Of a stretch of 64,000 nucleotides of DNA, positions 36,833 to 45,234 are shown one piece after another; the stretch's first letter is position 1, and each line of letters begins with the position of its first letter. The position numbers and the translations under genes are program-made. The notes below the pieces were generated by a model. It saw only the letters and a program-made list of their open reading frames with translations, made no database searches and was not told where the DNA came from. The stretch spans positions 248,001-312,000 of the forward strand of contig CAWJCB010000008.1 of the NCBI GenBank assembly GCA_963841105.1. The letters are read 5' to 3'. The stretch is from VAZQ01 sp963841105 (GTDB taxonomy: Bacteria; Pseudomonadota; Alphaproteobacteria; Rhizobiales; Xanthobacteraceae).

Positions 36833-37191
36833 ATGAAGGCATAGATCTCGTTGCCTTCGGGAAGTGGCAGCGCAAGGAGATGTCACGCACGAATAACTCC
36901 TGCCGATCATACGCCATTTCTCAAGCCGACTATTGCGGTATCCAAATTTATCCAAGCCGTCGGTATAGATAGCGAGGAAAAACTCGGCACCAAGCAAGCG
37001 CCATTGAACAAGGTGAATCATCTCATGAAAGCGCAAGCTTTCATCATCTGCTCTCGCTCCGTTCAGAAAATACGTATCGAAGTACGTAGTGCCAACATAG
37101 TCGCCTGCTGTTGGAAGTAAAATTGAACGCGCGATGTCGCACCCCGGCGTTATTCCGCGGGACCTCCTCAACGCGCAGCGCCTGACAAGAT
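36833..37191 (-). pseudogene. Remnant of a small HExxH-motif protein
   Basis: Minus-strand frame reading EYLVRRCALRRSRGITPGC, SILLPTAGDYVGTTYFDTYF, then SLRFHEMIHLVQWRLLGAEF and FLAIYTDGLDKFGYRNS. F-H-E-M-I-H is a zinc-peptidase-like HExxH motif. The natural continuation MAYDRQELFVRDI is present but in another frame, from about 36917. There is no convincing start (a stop lies just upstream, the first possible start is TTG 37171) and the 3' part dissolves at the Bug gene stop. So the gene is broken at both ends. Its first 20 codons are duplicated at 34186-34265. Family not identified. Confidence 0.6.
37112..37191. repeat. 80-bp direct repeat, copy B
   Basis: Partner of 34186-34265 (77/80 identical, same orientation). 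This copy retains the 5' part of the HExxH gene remnant that the repeat derives from. Confidence 0.9.
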
Positions 37192-37279
37192 ATTCGGCCC
37201 GGGTGGCATCACCCTAAGCCGACATGAGGCGACGATCACTCGATCGCCTCGTGCTGATCATCACGGCGAGCCTCTTCGG

Positions 37280-38134
37280 CTATTTCACCGCCCCAACAGT
37301 AAAGCCAACCACGAACCGATCGACAAAGAAGTTATAGATCACGGCGATCGGTATGCTCGCGACGAGACATGCCGCCATCATCGAGCCCCAGAAATACACG
37401 TCTCCTCGCACCAGGAAGGTTGGCACCCCGACGCTCACCGTATAGCTCGCGGACGAGGTGATAAAGGTAACGCCGTAGACGAACTCCTGCGTGACCAACG
37501 TGAAGGCGAAGATGACCGCCGTCAGCATCCCGGCAACGGAAATCGGGATGACCACCTTGATGAATGCACCGAGCCGGCTCAAGCCGTCGATCATCGCCGC
37601 ATCCTCGAGATCGCGTGGGATCGCCTTGAAGAAGCCCATGAGCAGCCAGGTGCAGAATGGCACCGTGAAGCTTGGATAGACGAGCACCAGCGACCACAGC
37701 GAATCCTGCAGGCCGAGCGTTGCGATGATCCGCGAAAAGGGGATGAAAAGGATGGTCGGCGGGACAAGATACGTGAGGAAGATCGCGATGCCGAGGTTCT
37801 GCGCCCAGGCCCCGGTCATGCGCGCGAGCGCATAGCCTGCCGGCACGGCCAGCGCCAGAGTAATCGCCACCACAGTTACGCCGACAAAGGCCGTGTTGGC
37901 GAGCCACTGCAGATACTGGGTGTCGCCAAACAGCACCTGGAGATGATGCAAGGTAGGCGGGTCATTGAAGAGATATGGATTGTTTGCCGTGTTGTAGAGG
38001 TCCTGGGTGGTCTTGAAAGTGGTGATGATCATCCAATAGAACGGAAATGCAAGGAACGTGACGAAAAACACCAGCACTGCCGCGTGCCCGCCGGCCGCCG
38101 CGGTTCTTCGTGCGCGTGAAGCAGAGAAAATCAC
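37280..38134 (-). CDS. ABC transporter permease (MalG/UgpE type)
   Basis: 284 residues with a GTG start overlapping the stop of the preceding permease (GTGA). About six membrane segments; the EAA loop reads EDAAMIDGLSRLGAFIKVVIPIS in two adjoining pieces, the site that contacts the ATPase. It pairs with the MalF-type permease, the ATPase and the Tat-exported receptor encoded upstream to form a carbohydrate/polyol/polyamine-class importer (CUT1 type). Last gene of the four-gene operon. Confidence 0.93.
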   Translation of the reverse strand: MIFSASRARRTAAAGGHAAVLVFFVTFLAFPFYWMIITTFKTTQDLYNTANNPYLFNDPPTLHHLQVLFGDTQYLQWLANTAFVGVTVVAITLALAVPAGYALARMTGAWAQNLGIAIFLTYLVPPTILFIPFSRIIATLGLQDSLWSLVLVYPSFTVPFCTWLLMGFFKAIPRDLEDAAMIDGLSRLGAFIKVVIPISVAGMLTAVIFAFTLVTQEFVYGVTFITSSASYTVSVGVPTFLVRGDVYFWGSMMAACLVASIPIAVIYNFFVDRFVVGFTVGAVK

Positions 38135-39075
38135 CCGGCCACCTCGGCGCGCCGAGCGGAGCGCAGGAATACGATCGCGACCGCCACCAGGACCGGCAAC
38201 AGGAACAACGAGATCGCGGCACCTCCCGCAAGATCCCCGCCCTGGATGCCGGTGAAATACGCCCAGCTCGCCAGCACCTGAGTCGTGTCGTAGGGACCGC
38301 CTCGGGTCAGAACAAAGACCACGATCAAATCGGTGAAGGTGAAAACGATCCCGAACAGGAGCGCGACCAGCGCGACCGGCATGACGAGCGGCAGCGTGAT
38401 GACGAACAGGCGCCGCCAGAACCCGGCCCCGTCGACCGCGGCCGCATCGTGAATGTCCTGGGGAATCGAGGAAAGCCCCGCCAGGATGATGACGGTCGCA
38501 AGCGGGAGCATGCGCCAGACTTGCACGGTGATGATCGAGGCCATGGCAAGGCCGGGCGTGCCGAGCCAGATCGGCCATTGCCGCGGACCCAGCAGGTGGG
38601 TCGCACGCAGCGTCCAATTGATGATGCTGTAGATGGAATCGAAGATCCATAGCCAGCCGACGCTGCTAAGCGAGATCGGCGCGACCCAGGGGAGGAGGAT
38701 CAGGAGCCGCACCACCCACTTGCCGGGGAAATCCGCCAGCAGCGCCATCGCCAGGACATTGGCGAATATCAAGACGAGAACCTGCGAGATGACGGTGAAC
38801 ACGACCGTATTCTCGAGCGCAACCCAGAATGTCTCGCTTTCGACCACACGCCGGAAATTTTCGAGGCCGACGAAATGCATTTCGCGGCTCGCAACGGTCG
38901 CATCCGACAAGCTGTAATAGAGCGACAGCAGGAACGGAAAGCCGACGAGCAGCACGATATACAAAATCGCAGGCGCCAGCATCAGCCGCCACAGCCAACG
39001 CTCGCTGTCGGCCATCTGGCCGAACAATCCGGGAGCATTGCTATCAATGGCGGCCGCGACAATCGGGCTTCGCAT
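38131..39075 (-). CDS. ABC transporter permease (MalF/UgpA type)
   Basis: 314 residues, about six membrane helices, with the EAA loop in DIHDAAAVDGAGFWRRLFVI near residue 220. The start ATG overlaps the stop of the ATPase gene by one base, and the stop overlaps the next permease, so the operon is tightly coupled. By family it forms half of the membrane channel of a CUT1-type importer. No substrate-specific clue in the sequence. Confidence 0.93.
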   Translation of the reverse strand: MRSPIVAAAIDSNAPGLFGQMADSERWLWRLMLAPAILYIVLLVGFPFLLSLYYSLSDATVASREMHFVGLENFRRVVESETFWVALENTVVFTVISQVLVLIFANVLAMALLADFPGKWVVRLLILLPWVAPISLSSVGWLWIFDSIYSIINWTLRATHLLGPRQWPIWLGTPGLAMASIITVQVWRMLPLATVIILAGLSSIPQDIHDAAAVDGAGFWRRLFVITLPLVMPVALVALLFGIVFTFTDLIVVFVLTRGGPYDTTQVLASWAYFTGIQGGDLAGGAAISLFLLPVLVAVAIVFLRSARRAEVAG

Positions 39076-40103
39076 TACGCGCCAGCTCCGTTTTTTCGCC
39101 GGCCGGACGCGCGGTCGAAGCGTTCGATGTCGCGCCGGCGAACCACAAAGTCGTATTTCTCGCCGCCGGCGATCTCGGTTCGAATGTTGGTTGGTATCTT
39201 GGAGATCACGCGGGTTTCCGGCTCCCGACCCTCGATCACTCCATAGACCAGCCGGTCGGCGCCGAGATACTCGACCCGGCTGACGCGAAACGGGAAAGCG
39301 ACGTTATCGTCACCGGGCTCGATCCCGCGCGGCAGGAAGGCTTCGGGCCGGAAGCCGATGAAGGCAGCATCGTCCTCGATAAGGTTCATCGGCGGCGAAC
39401 CTATGAAGGTCGCGACGAACGTGTCGGTCGGGTGGATATAGATCTCCTGCGGCGTCCCGACTTGACAGACCTTGCCTTGGTTGAGCACAGCAATTCGATC
39501 GCCCAATCCCATCGCCTCGGCCTGGTCGTGGGTGACGTAGATTGTCGTGGTGGCGAGCCGACGCTGAAACTGCTTGAGCTCGTCGCGGGCCGAGTTGCGC
39601 AGCTTGGCGTCGAGATTGGACAGCGGCTCGTCGAGCAGGAACACGACCGGCTCGCGCACGACCGCGCGGGCGAGCGCGACACGCTGGCGCTCGCCGCCGG
39701 AGAGCTGGCGCGGTTTGCGATCGAGCAACCGTTCGATGCCGAACATGCGCGCCGCCCATTCGACCTTCTTGCGGATTTCGGGCTTGGGCATGCGGATGGC
39801 ACGCAGCGGGAAGGAAATGTTCCTCGCCACGGTAAGATGCGGATAGAGCGCATAGCTCTGGAATACCATGGCGATATTGCGCGTGCGGGGCGGAAGGTCG
39901 TTGACCACTCTGCCGTCGATCACGATATCGCCGGAGGTCGGCCTCTCCAGCCCGGCAATCATGCGCATGAGCGTGGTCTTGCCGCATCCGGAGGGGCCGA
40001 GCAGCACGAGGAATTCGCCCTCCTGCGCGATCATGTCGATGCCGTCGACGGCGCGCACCTCGTTGAACCTTTTTGTCAACCGCCGCGCTTCAACAATGGC
40101 CAT
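39075..40103 (-). CDS. ABC transporter ATP-binding protein (MalK/UgpC type)
   Basis: 342 residues from MAIVEARRLTKRF. Walker A LLGPSGCGKTTLMR, Q-loop FQSYALYPHLTV, signature LSGGERQRVALARA, Walker B VFLLDEPLSNLDAKLR and the H-loop YVTHDQAEAM are intact. A C-terminal regulatory beta domain (MOP/TOBE-like, from about residue 235) is present as in MalK and UgpC. The ATG at 40103 is chosen because it begins the fold; an upstream ATG at 40136 adds 11 residues. Gene order is receptor, ATPase, permease, permease. Confidence 0.94.
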   Translation of the reverse strand: MAIVEARRLTKRFNEVRAVDGIDMIAQEGEFLVLLGPSGCGKTTLMRMIAGLERPTSGDIVIDGRVVNDLPPRTRNIAMVFQSYALYPHLTVARNISFPLRAIRMPKPEIRKKVEWAARMFGIERLLDRKPRQLSGGERQRVALARAVVREPVVFLLDEPLSNLDAKLRNSARDELKQFQRRLATTTIYVTHDQAEAMGLGDRIAVLNQGKVCQVGTPQEIYIHPTDTFVATFIGSPPMNLIEDDAAFIGFRPEAFLPRGIEPGDDNVAFPFRVSRVEYLGADRLVYGVIEGREPETRVISKIPTNIRTEIAGGEKYDFVVRRRDIERFDRASGRRKNGAGA

Positions 40104-40220
40104 GATTTCAATGCCGCTGGTTCCACGGATACGCAAGCGGAAGGCAAGCTCGATCCGGCGTTGCGCGGGAGAACCGGCTTTGCTGCTGGGTCCCCCGCAA
40201 TGAACGTCCGCACCGGACGC

Positions 40221-41570
40221 TCAGATCAGGTTCCGGTCGTGCCACTTCGCCCAGATCGCCTTCATCGCCGTTTCGGCCTGCTTGAGGGCGTTCTCCGGCG
40301 TGTCTGCCCCGGTCGCCGCCTTGGCGAACATCGTGTTGATCACCCAGGTGTTGAATGCCTCGTCGATCGCAGCGCTCGAATAGCCCGGATAACCGACATT
40401 GGTCGCCCAATCGGTGACATCGGACAGGACCGCGTACTTGTCGTGCGGAACCGCCTTAGGATCACTGGAGATGATCTGTTTCAGATCGGGCACGGTCTTG
40501 GCAAAGCACGGGAAATTGTAGAACTCGCTCGCCAGGAATCCTTGCTTGAAGTTGTCGATGTAGTCGACCAGGAATTTCTTCGCCCCATCGATGTTGTCGG
40601 CGAACTTCCAGATCACGTAGCAATCCATCACGTGCTCGAGGCCGATCCGGCGCACCGGTCCCTTTGCCGCCTTGGCCAGGGCGATCTTTTCGTGGATCGG
40701 CAGCTTGTCGTTCTCGCCGGCACGGGTGATCGAAATGGCATTGAGGACGAGCGACGACTTGCCGGCAAGCATCTGCCGGTTATTGGAGGAGGGATCCCAG
40801 GCCAGAACCTCCGGCGTCTCTGATTCCTTGAACAGAGCCGTGACGAACTTGATCGCCTCGAGGGTCTCCTTCGAGTTGATGGTGAGGTTGCCTTCCGCGT
40901 CCTGCTCATGCGAGCCGAACGAGTACATGATTGCCCGCATCGCCATGGCCGTATCGAGCTCGGCTGAGAGCCCGACGCCGATGGGAATGCCGGTCTTGTC
41001 CTTGATCTTCTTGCCGCCGACGCGAATATCGTCCCAGGTGTCCGGCTTCATGCCGATATCGCCCCATAAGTCCGAGCGGTAATTGATCGGATCGGGGACG
41101 AAGCTGTCGGAGAAGGCGAAGTATCTCTTGGTTTTTGGGTTGTAGGTGCTCTTGACGGCAAGGTCGATCGGTTTGCCATGCTTCTTTTCGCACTCCTGAT
41201 AGACCTCCTTCATGTCAATGACCTGCTGCTCGTAGACTGAGGGCGGCGACAGGAACATGACGAGGTCGTGCCCCTTTTGCGCCGACACCTCGGCCGCGGC
41301 ACGCGAGGGGATCAGCCCGAGATTGATGTTGTCGACGGTCACGTCGGTGTCGTTCTTCGCGCCCCATTCCTTGACGTAGTGATTGTTGAACCACGTGTCG
41401 TAAGCGGGAACGAAGTGGCTCCACTGCAGGATCTTTAGAGTTTTTCTGGCTGCGTGAGCCGGACGCGGCGTGACGATTGGGCCAACCGTCGCCAATAATC
41501 CTACCCCGGCTGCTGACTTGATCAGGTCGCGGCGGGTTGCGCCATGACGAACATGATCGGGCATTTTCAT
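40221..41570 (-). CDS. Tat-exported ABC solute-binding protein
   Basis: 449 residues. The N-terminus has a twin-arginine signal (ATRRDLIKSAAGVGLLATVG) with cleavage near AHAA. The mature protein begins RKTLKILQWSHFVPAYDTWF, typical of extracellular solute-binding family 1, whose members bind sugars, glycerol phosphate or polyamines. AGGAAG precedes the ATG at 41570. It is the first gene of the importer operon reading towards 37280, and a 33-bp repeat with an FNR-like half-site lies about 115-145 bp upstream. Substrate unknown. Confidence 0.93.
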   Translation of the reverse strand: MKMPDHVRHGATRRDLIKSAAGVGLLATVGPIVTPRPAHAARKTLKILQWSHFVPAYDTWFNNHYVKEWGAKNDTDVTVDNINLGLIPSRAAAEVSAQKGHDLVMFLSPPSVYEQQVIDMKEVYQECEKKHGKPIDLAVKSTYNPKTKRYFAFSDSFVPDPINYRSDLWGDIGMKPDTWDDIRVGGKKIKDKTGIPIGVGLSAELDTAMAMRAIMYSFGSHEQDAEGNLTINSKETLEAIKFVTALFKESETPEVLAWDPSSNNRQMLAGKSSLVLNAISITRAGENDKLPIHEKIALAKAAKGPVRRIGLEHVMDCYVIWKFADNIDGAKKFLVDYIDNFKQGFLASEFYNFPCFAKTVPDLKQIISSDPKAVPHDKYAVLSDVTDWATNVGYPGYSSAAIDEAFNTWVINTMFAKAATGADTPENALKQAETAMKAIWAKWHDRNLI

Positions 41571-42010
41571 GATGCTTCCTTTCCCGTTGTCGCGTCTGCG
41601 TGTCGTCCGCATCGGCGACGAATAATACGGCGACCGTTCCGATCGCCGCAGGTTTGCAAGGAGGTTATTAGGATCTGGCGTGGCCGTCCTAAACGCAGCG
41701 CATAAACCTGGATCAATCGGCGGAGCACGGCCCGCTTCGACCAAAACACGCATGCTGGAAACCAAACCGTCATGCTTGAGTTGTGCTCGAGAGGGCCACG
41801 GCGCTCGCAGAGGTAAGGCCAAGCCGAATCCAGCGTGTAAACGTGAGTCAGTCGCCTAAGGCCATGTGCAGAATTCGAATTGCGCCGGTGACGTTTGCCA
41901 AAACAGCAAGGGGCATCAAACTCGTACGTTCAACGACAAATGAAAGCCCCTGATCGATTCACCAGTGCGACCGGCTCGGACCGGAGGGCTCCCGCTGACA
42001 GGGGTTTCCG
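41571..42010. other. Divergent intergenic region with a repeat and FNR/FixK-like box
   Basis: About 440 bp between the importer operon (minus) and the Sel1 gene (plus). It carries one copy of a 33-bp repeat at 41685-41717. No gene recognised. Confidence 0.6.
41685..41717. promoter_or_regulatory. 33-bp repeat with FNR/FixK-like half-site, copy A
   Basis: 31 of 33 bases are identical to 43865-43897. The right end reads TAAACCTGGATCAA (41703-41716): a perfect ATCAA half-site with a degenerate TTGAT partner on the Crp/Fnr spacing of four. It sits 133 bp upstream of the solute-binding protein start and about 295 bp upstream of the Sel1 gene. Binding is a prediction. Confidence 0.5.
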
Positions 42011-42745
42011 ATGATATCGCCCGGTCCTGGTGATCCGCGAACGCCACAGGAGCCAGTCAATCCGATATTCGTCATCGCCGGAGTGGGCTTTGTTGCCCTC
42101 TTGCTTTTTGGCGCGCTTTTCGTGGCCTTCCTTCAAAACCTGCATTTTAACCAGGCCGGGGCGGCGCCGAAGGAGCAACCCTTGGAGGTTGCCGAGCAAG
42201 CTTTTAGGAGCGGGGACTATGGCCTCGCATTGGTGATTTTTTCCAGCCTTGCAGGCAAGAACAACGCAATTGCGCAATACTGGCTAGCCCACATGACCGA
42301 GCTTGGACTCGGAATTCGAAGCGATCCGACAAAGGCGATCGCGCTCTACAAAGAGTCGGCATTGCGGGACGTTACGGCGGCACAGCTCAGGCTCGGGGAA
42401 ATATATCTGCATGGCGACGTCGTGCCGCCAGACTTCAACCAGGCGAAGAGCTATCTGGAGCGAGCGGCGTATCACGGTGATGCCCGCGCGGCGATGCAGC
42501 TAGGCCAAATGTACCACCTCGGGCAGGGAATGCCCGCCGATCCTATCGAAGCATATGCCTGGCTGGAAGTAGCCTCGCTCGAGGGCAATATGTTCGCAAG
42601 ACGCGCGCGCGATGCATTGCTTGCCGATCTCAGAGAAGGCAATCAGCAAGAGGCGGTCGCCCGCGCCAGGGACCTCCTGAATCAGATCAAACGTGAGACG
42701 ACCCCGCCAAGCACGCCAAGTCCGGCAAGCCAGAAATTGCCGTGA
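42011..42745 (+). CDS. Membrane-anchored Sel1-repeat (TPR-like) protein
   Basis: 244 residues. One N-terminal membrane helix (PIFVIAGVGFVALLLFGALF, about residues 18-37) anchors a soluble part made of Sel1-like repeats: AQYWLAHMTELGLGIRSDPT, AAQLRLGEIYLHGDVVPPDF, and AAMQLGQMYHLGQGMPADPI followed by EAYAWLEVAS. Such repeats form alpha-solenoids for protein-protein contacts. Function unknown. The stop overlaps the GTG of the transporter gene, so the two are translationally coupled. Confidence 0.85.
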   Translation: MISPGPGDPRTPQEPVNPIFVIAGVGFVALLLFGALFVAFLQNLHFNQAGAAPKEQPLEVAEQAFRSGDYGLALVIFSSLAGKNNAIAQYWLAHMTELGLGIRSDPTKAIALYKESALRDVTAAQLRLGEIYLHGDVVPPDFNQAKSYLERAAYHGDARAAMQLGQMYHLGQGMPADPIEAYAWLEVASLEGNMFARRARDALLADLREGNQQEAVARARDLLNQIKRETTPPSTPSPASQKLP

Positions 42746-43872
42746 GAAAGACGGGCGCATGCACACGTCATGAGGTCTCTTTGGACCCGAAGAACGAATT
42801 TGCCCTGCTTTCGGGGGTCCGACCCCTGCGGAGTTGGTTTGCTGATCAGATCGCAACGCTCCACCCCGGCTCATTTGCCCTGGTGATGGCCACCGGAATC
42901 GTCTCCAACACCTGGTTCTTCGAGAACAGCCGCGTCCTGTCGGACGTGCTTTTCTGGACCACCCTCATCGCCTATTGCTCGCTGGTTGTTTTCACCGTCC
43001 TGCGCTCCATGTGGTTCTGGCAGGCGGTATGGACTGATCTTACCGACCCGAAGCTGGTGTTTTCGTTTTTTACAATCGTCGCAGGCACCGACGTCCTGGG
43101 GGTCGGACTGAGCGTGCGCGGCCTCGATACCATTGCGCTGGTCTTGTGGCTCGTTGCATTGGCGGCTTGGGTTGCGCTGATCTATTTCAGCTTCGGCGTG
43201 ATGACAATTTCGAATGCGCCGCAACGCGCCGACATTGTCCACGGCGGGTGGTTGCTCGCCATCGTTGGCGCCGAGTCACTGGTGGTCCTCGGCACCGCCG
43301 TTGCGCCGGCGCTCAGCCATTTCAGCCCCACCGCGTTCGTCCTGCTGCATATGCTTTGGGGCATAGGCCTGGGCCTGTACGGGATTTTCATTGCGATCTT
43401 TTCGCATCGCATGCTTTTCCTCGACGTCGCTCTGGATGACATTACGCCCTCGTTGTGGATCGTTATGGGCGCGGCCGCCATCAGCGCCAACGCGGGGTCG
43501 GACCTCATCCTTGGCGGCAGTGCCATCCCGTTCCTGCGTTCGATGCGACCATTCATCGACGGCATGACGCTTATCATGTGGGCGTGGGGGACGTGGTGGG
43601 TGCCGCTCTTGCTGTTGCTCGGAATCTGGAAGCATGCCGTTTGCCGGGAGCCCCTGACCTACACGCCAATGCTTTGGAGCCTCGTGTTCCCTCTAGGGAT
43701 GTATTCCCTGGCAAGCCTGCGTCTCTCCCTCGTGGCGGATTTTCTTCCGCTCCAGCTTCTATCGCATGCGATGGCATGGATCGCGCTCGTTGCATGGATG
43801 ACAACCGCCGCCGGCCTTTGCGCTGCCACATGGCGAAGTTTTTGCCTGTTCAAGCAGGAGCGGTCGTCCTAG
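42742..43872 (+). CDS. TDT family (TehA/Mae1/SLAC1-like) transporter
   Basis: 376 residues with about ten membrane helices. The characteristic start of the TDT fold, HPGSFALVMATGIVSNTWFF, lies near residues 40-60. Members move C4-dicarboxylates, sulfite or tellurite/anions. The GTG start overlaps the Sel1 stop (GTGA). The 33-bp repeat copy B spans the stop codon, so the gene pair is bracketed by near-identical repeats. Substrate not determined by sequence. Confidence 0.88.
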   Translation: MRKTGACTRHEVSLDPKNEFALLSGVRPLRSWFADQIATLHPGSFALVMATGIVSNTWFFENSRVLSDVLFWTTLIAYCSLVVFTVLRSMWFWQAVWTDLTDPKLVFSFFTIVAGTDVLGVGLSVRGLDTIALVLWLVALAAWVALIYFSFGVMTISNAPQRADIVHGGWLLAIVGAESLVVLGTAVAPALSHFSPTAFVLLHMLWGIGLGLYGIFIAIFSHRMLFLDVALDDITPSLWIVMGAAAISANAGSDLILGGSAIPFLRSMRPFIDGMTLIMWAWGTWWVPLLLLLGIWKHAVCREPLTYTPMLWSLVFPLGMYSLASLRLSLVADFLPLQLLSHAMAWIALVAWMTTAAGLCAATWRSFCLFKQERSS

Positions 43873-43897
43873 ACGCAGCGCATAAACCTGCATCAAT
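43865..43897. promoter_or_regulatory. 33-bp repeat with FNR/FixK-like half-site, copy B
   Basis: Direct repeat of 41685-41717 (31/33). It includes TAAACCTGCATCAA at 43883-43896 and the stop codon of the TDT transporter. It lies 82 bp upstream of the beta-lactamase-fold gene, a good activator position. Confidence 0.5.
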
Positions 43898-43978
43898 TAC
43901 TCAGGACGGTGCGCGCAACTCGGATACGATCGATGACTTGCGGTCAAAGCCCGTGCTTCCATCCAGGAGCCGAGCCGC

Positions 43979-45145
43979 ATGGCCTGCTCGCTACGATCGA
44001 TCAAGCTTTGTTTTACCTATCTGATTGTCGCCATTGTCCTGGTCGGCGCACGATCGGCCGCAGCCGGCGCCGAAGATCTCGCCCTCAAGCAGGCCGTCGC
44101 CATGATGGGGTGGATCCTTTTGCTGCACTCGGGCGCGCCCGGGCTCGTGCTGGGCGCCGTGCGCGGCAAGGAGTCGGCCGTTCTCGGTTTCGGAGAAACG
44201 CAACCGGGCAGCAGGGTCGCGCCGGACGGCCGTGCCATCGTGCGTGTCGGCTCGATCGCCAAGGTGATGGCCGGCCAGGTGCTCGCGAGCATGGCCGCGG
44301 ACGGCAGCGTGAAGCTCACCGATCCGCTGGCAAAATATGCCCCGCCGGGGGGGAACGTGCCCGCGTTTGCGGGCCGGCAGATAACGCTTCTCGACCTTGC
44401 GACCTTCACGGCGGGCCTGCCGCGCGAGTTGCCCGAGGCGCCGGATCCGACGCTCGGCCAGCAGCCGTCCCCCGGGCTTGAGCCCGACGCCTATTGGCGC
44501 TGGCTGTCCGGCGCGAGCCTGCCTTACGCGCCGGGCTCCGGCGCAATCTATTCGAATCTGGGCTTTGCCCTCCTTGGCGAAGCGCTCGCGAAGGCTGCCG
44601 GCGAGCCTTATGCAACGCTGCTCAGGAAACGCGTAACCGGCCCGCTGGCGATGGTTGACACCGGCACGGCGCTCGACGAAGCGCAGGCCGCGCGCGCCAT
44701 GACCGGATTTGACCACGACGGCAAACCCGTGCCGCCGCGAAAAATGCCCGCCGCGCTGGATGCTTCGGGCAACGTGTTCACCACCGGCGACGACATGATG
44801 AAGTGGATTGGCTGGCATCTCGCCACGGACGACCCCGCTGGCGCCGATGTTCGCATGCTCGACCATGCAGCCTACCGCTGGCGTGGGGAACTTGCGGTCG
44901 CGGTCAACGTGGGCGGCTATATAATGGACGGGCTTGGGCTGGGCTGGACGATTTCCTTGCCCAAGGAGAACCGGCCGTTGATGCTCACCAAGAGCGGCGG
45001 TCTCCCCGGCTTTGTGAGTTACGTTGTGCTTGCCCCGAGCCGGGGGGTGGGCGTTTTCATCGCGGTCAATCGCTTCAGGTTCCCGATGTTCGATGGGCTG
45101 AATGCCGGCGTGCACGAGCTCATTGGCGAATTGGCGCCGCGGTGA
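43979..45145 (+). CDS. Exported serine hydrolase of the class C beta-lactamase / D-Ala-D-Ala carboxypeptidase fold
   Basis: 388 residues with a signal peptide (cleavage near ARSAAA). All three active-site motifs are present: Ser92-I-A-Lys95, Tyr191-S-Asn193 and Lys338-S-Gly340. The spacing is that of AmpC-like and esterase/DD-peptidase relatives, so it acylates on Ser92 in the periplasm. True beta-lactamase activity cannot be assumed; many such proteins are esterases or peptidoglycan-acting enzymes. ATG 43979 gives a clean signal peptide. It stands alone after the TDT gene, with an FNR-like box 83 bp upstream. Confidence 0.9.
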   Translation: MACSLRSIKLCFTYLIVAIVLVGARSAAAGAEDLALKQAVAMMGWILLLHSGAPGLVLGAVRGKESAVLGFGETQPGSRVAPDGRAIVRVGSIAKVMAGQVLASMAADGSVKLTDPLAKYAPPGGNVPAFAGRQITLLDLATFTAGLPRELPEAPDPTLGQQPSPGLEPDAYWRWLSGASLPYAPGSGAIYSNLGFALLGEALAKAAGEPYATLLRKRVTGPLAMVDTGTALDEAQAARAMTGFDHDGKPVPPRKMPAALDASGNVFTTGDDMMKWIGWHLATDDPAGADVRMLDHAAYRWRGELAVAVNVGGYIMDGLGLGWTISLPKENRPLMLTKSGGLPGFVSYVVLAPSRGVGVFIAVNRFRFPMFDGLNAGVHELIGELAPR

Positions 45146-45234
45146 AGAGCAGAGCGCGTTCCGATCGTCTTGCTGCGAGGACGTTCATCGGCGGGCGCAG
45201 CGGTGGCTTACGAGCGCAACTGTGATCGAGATGC

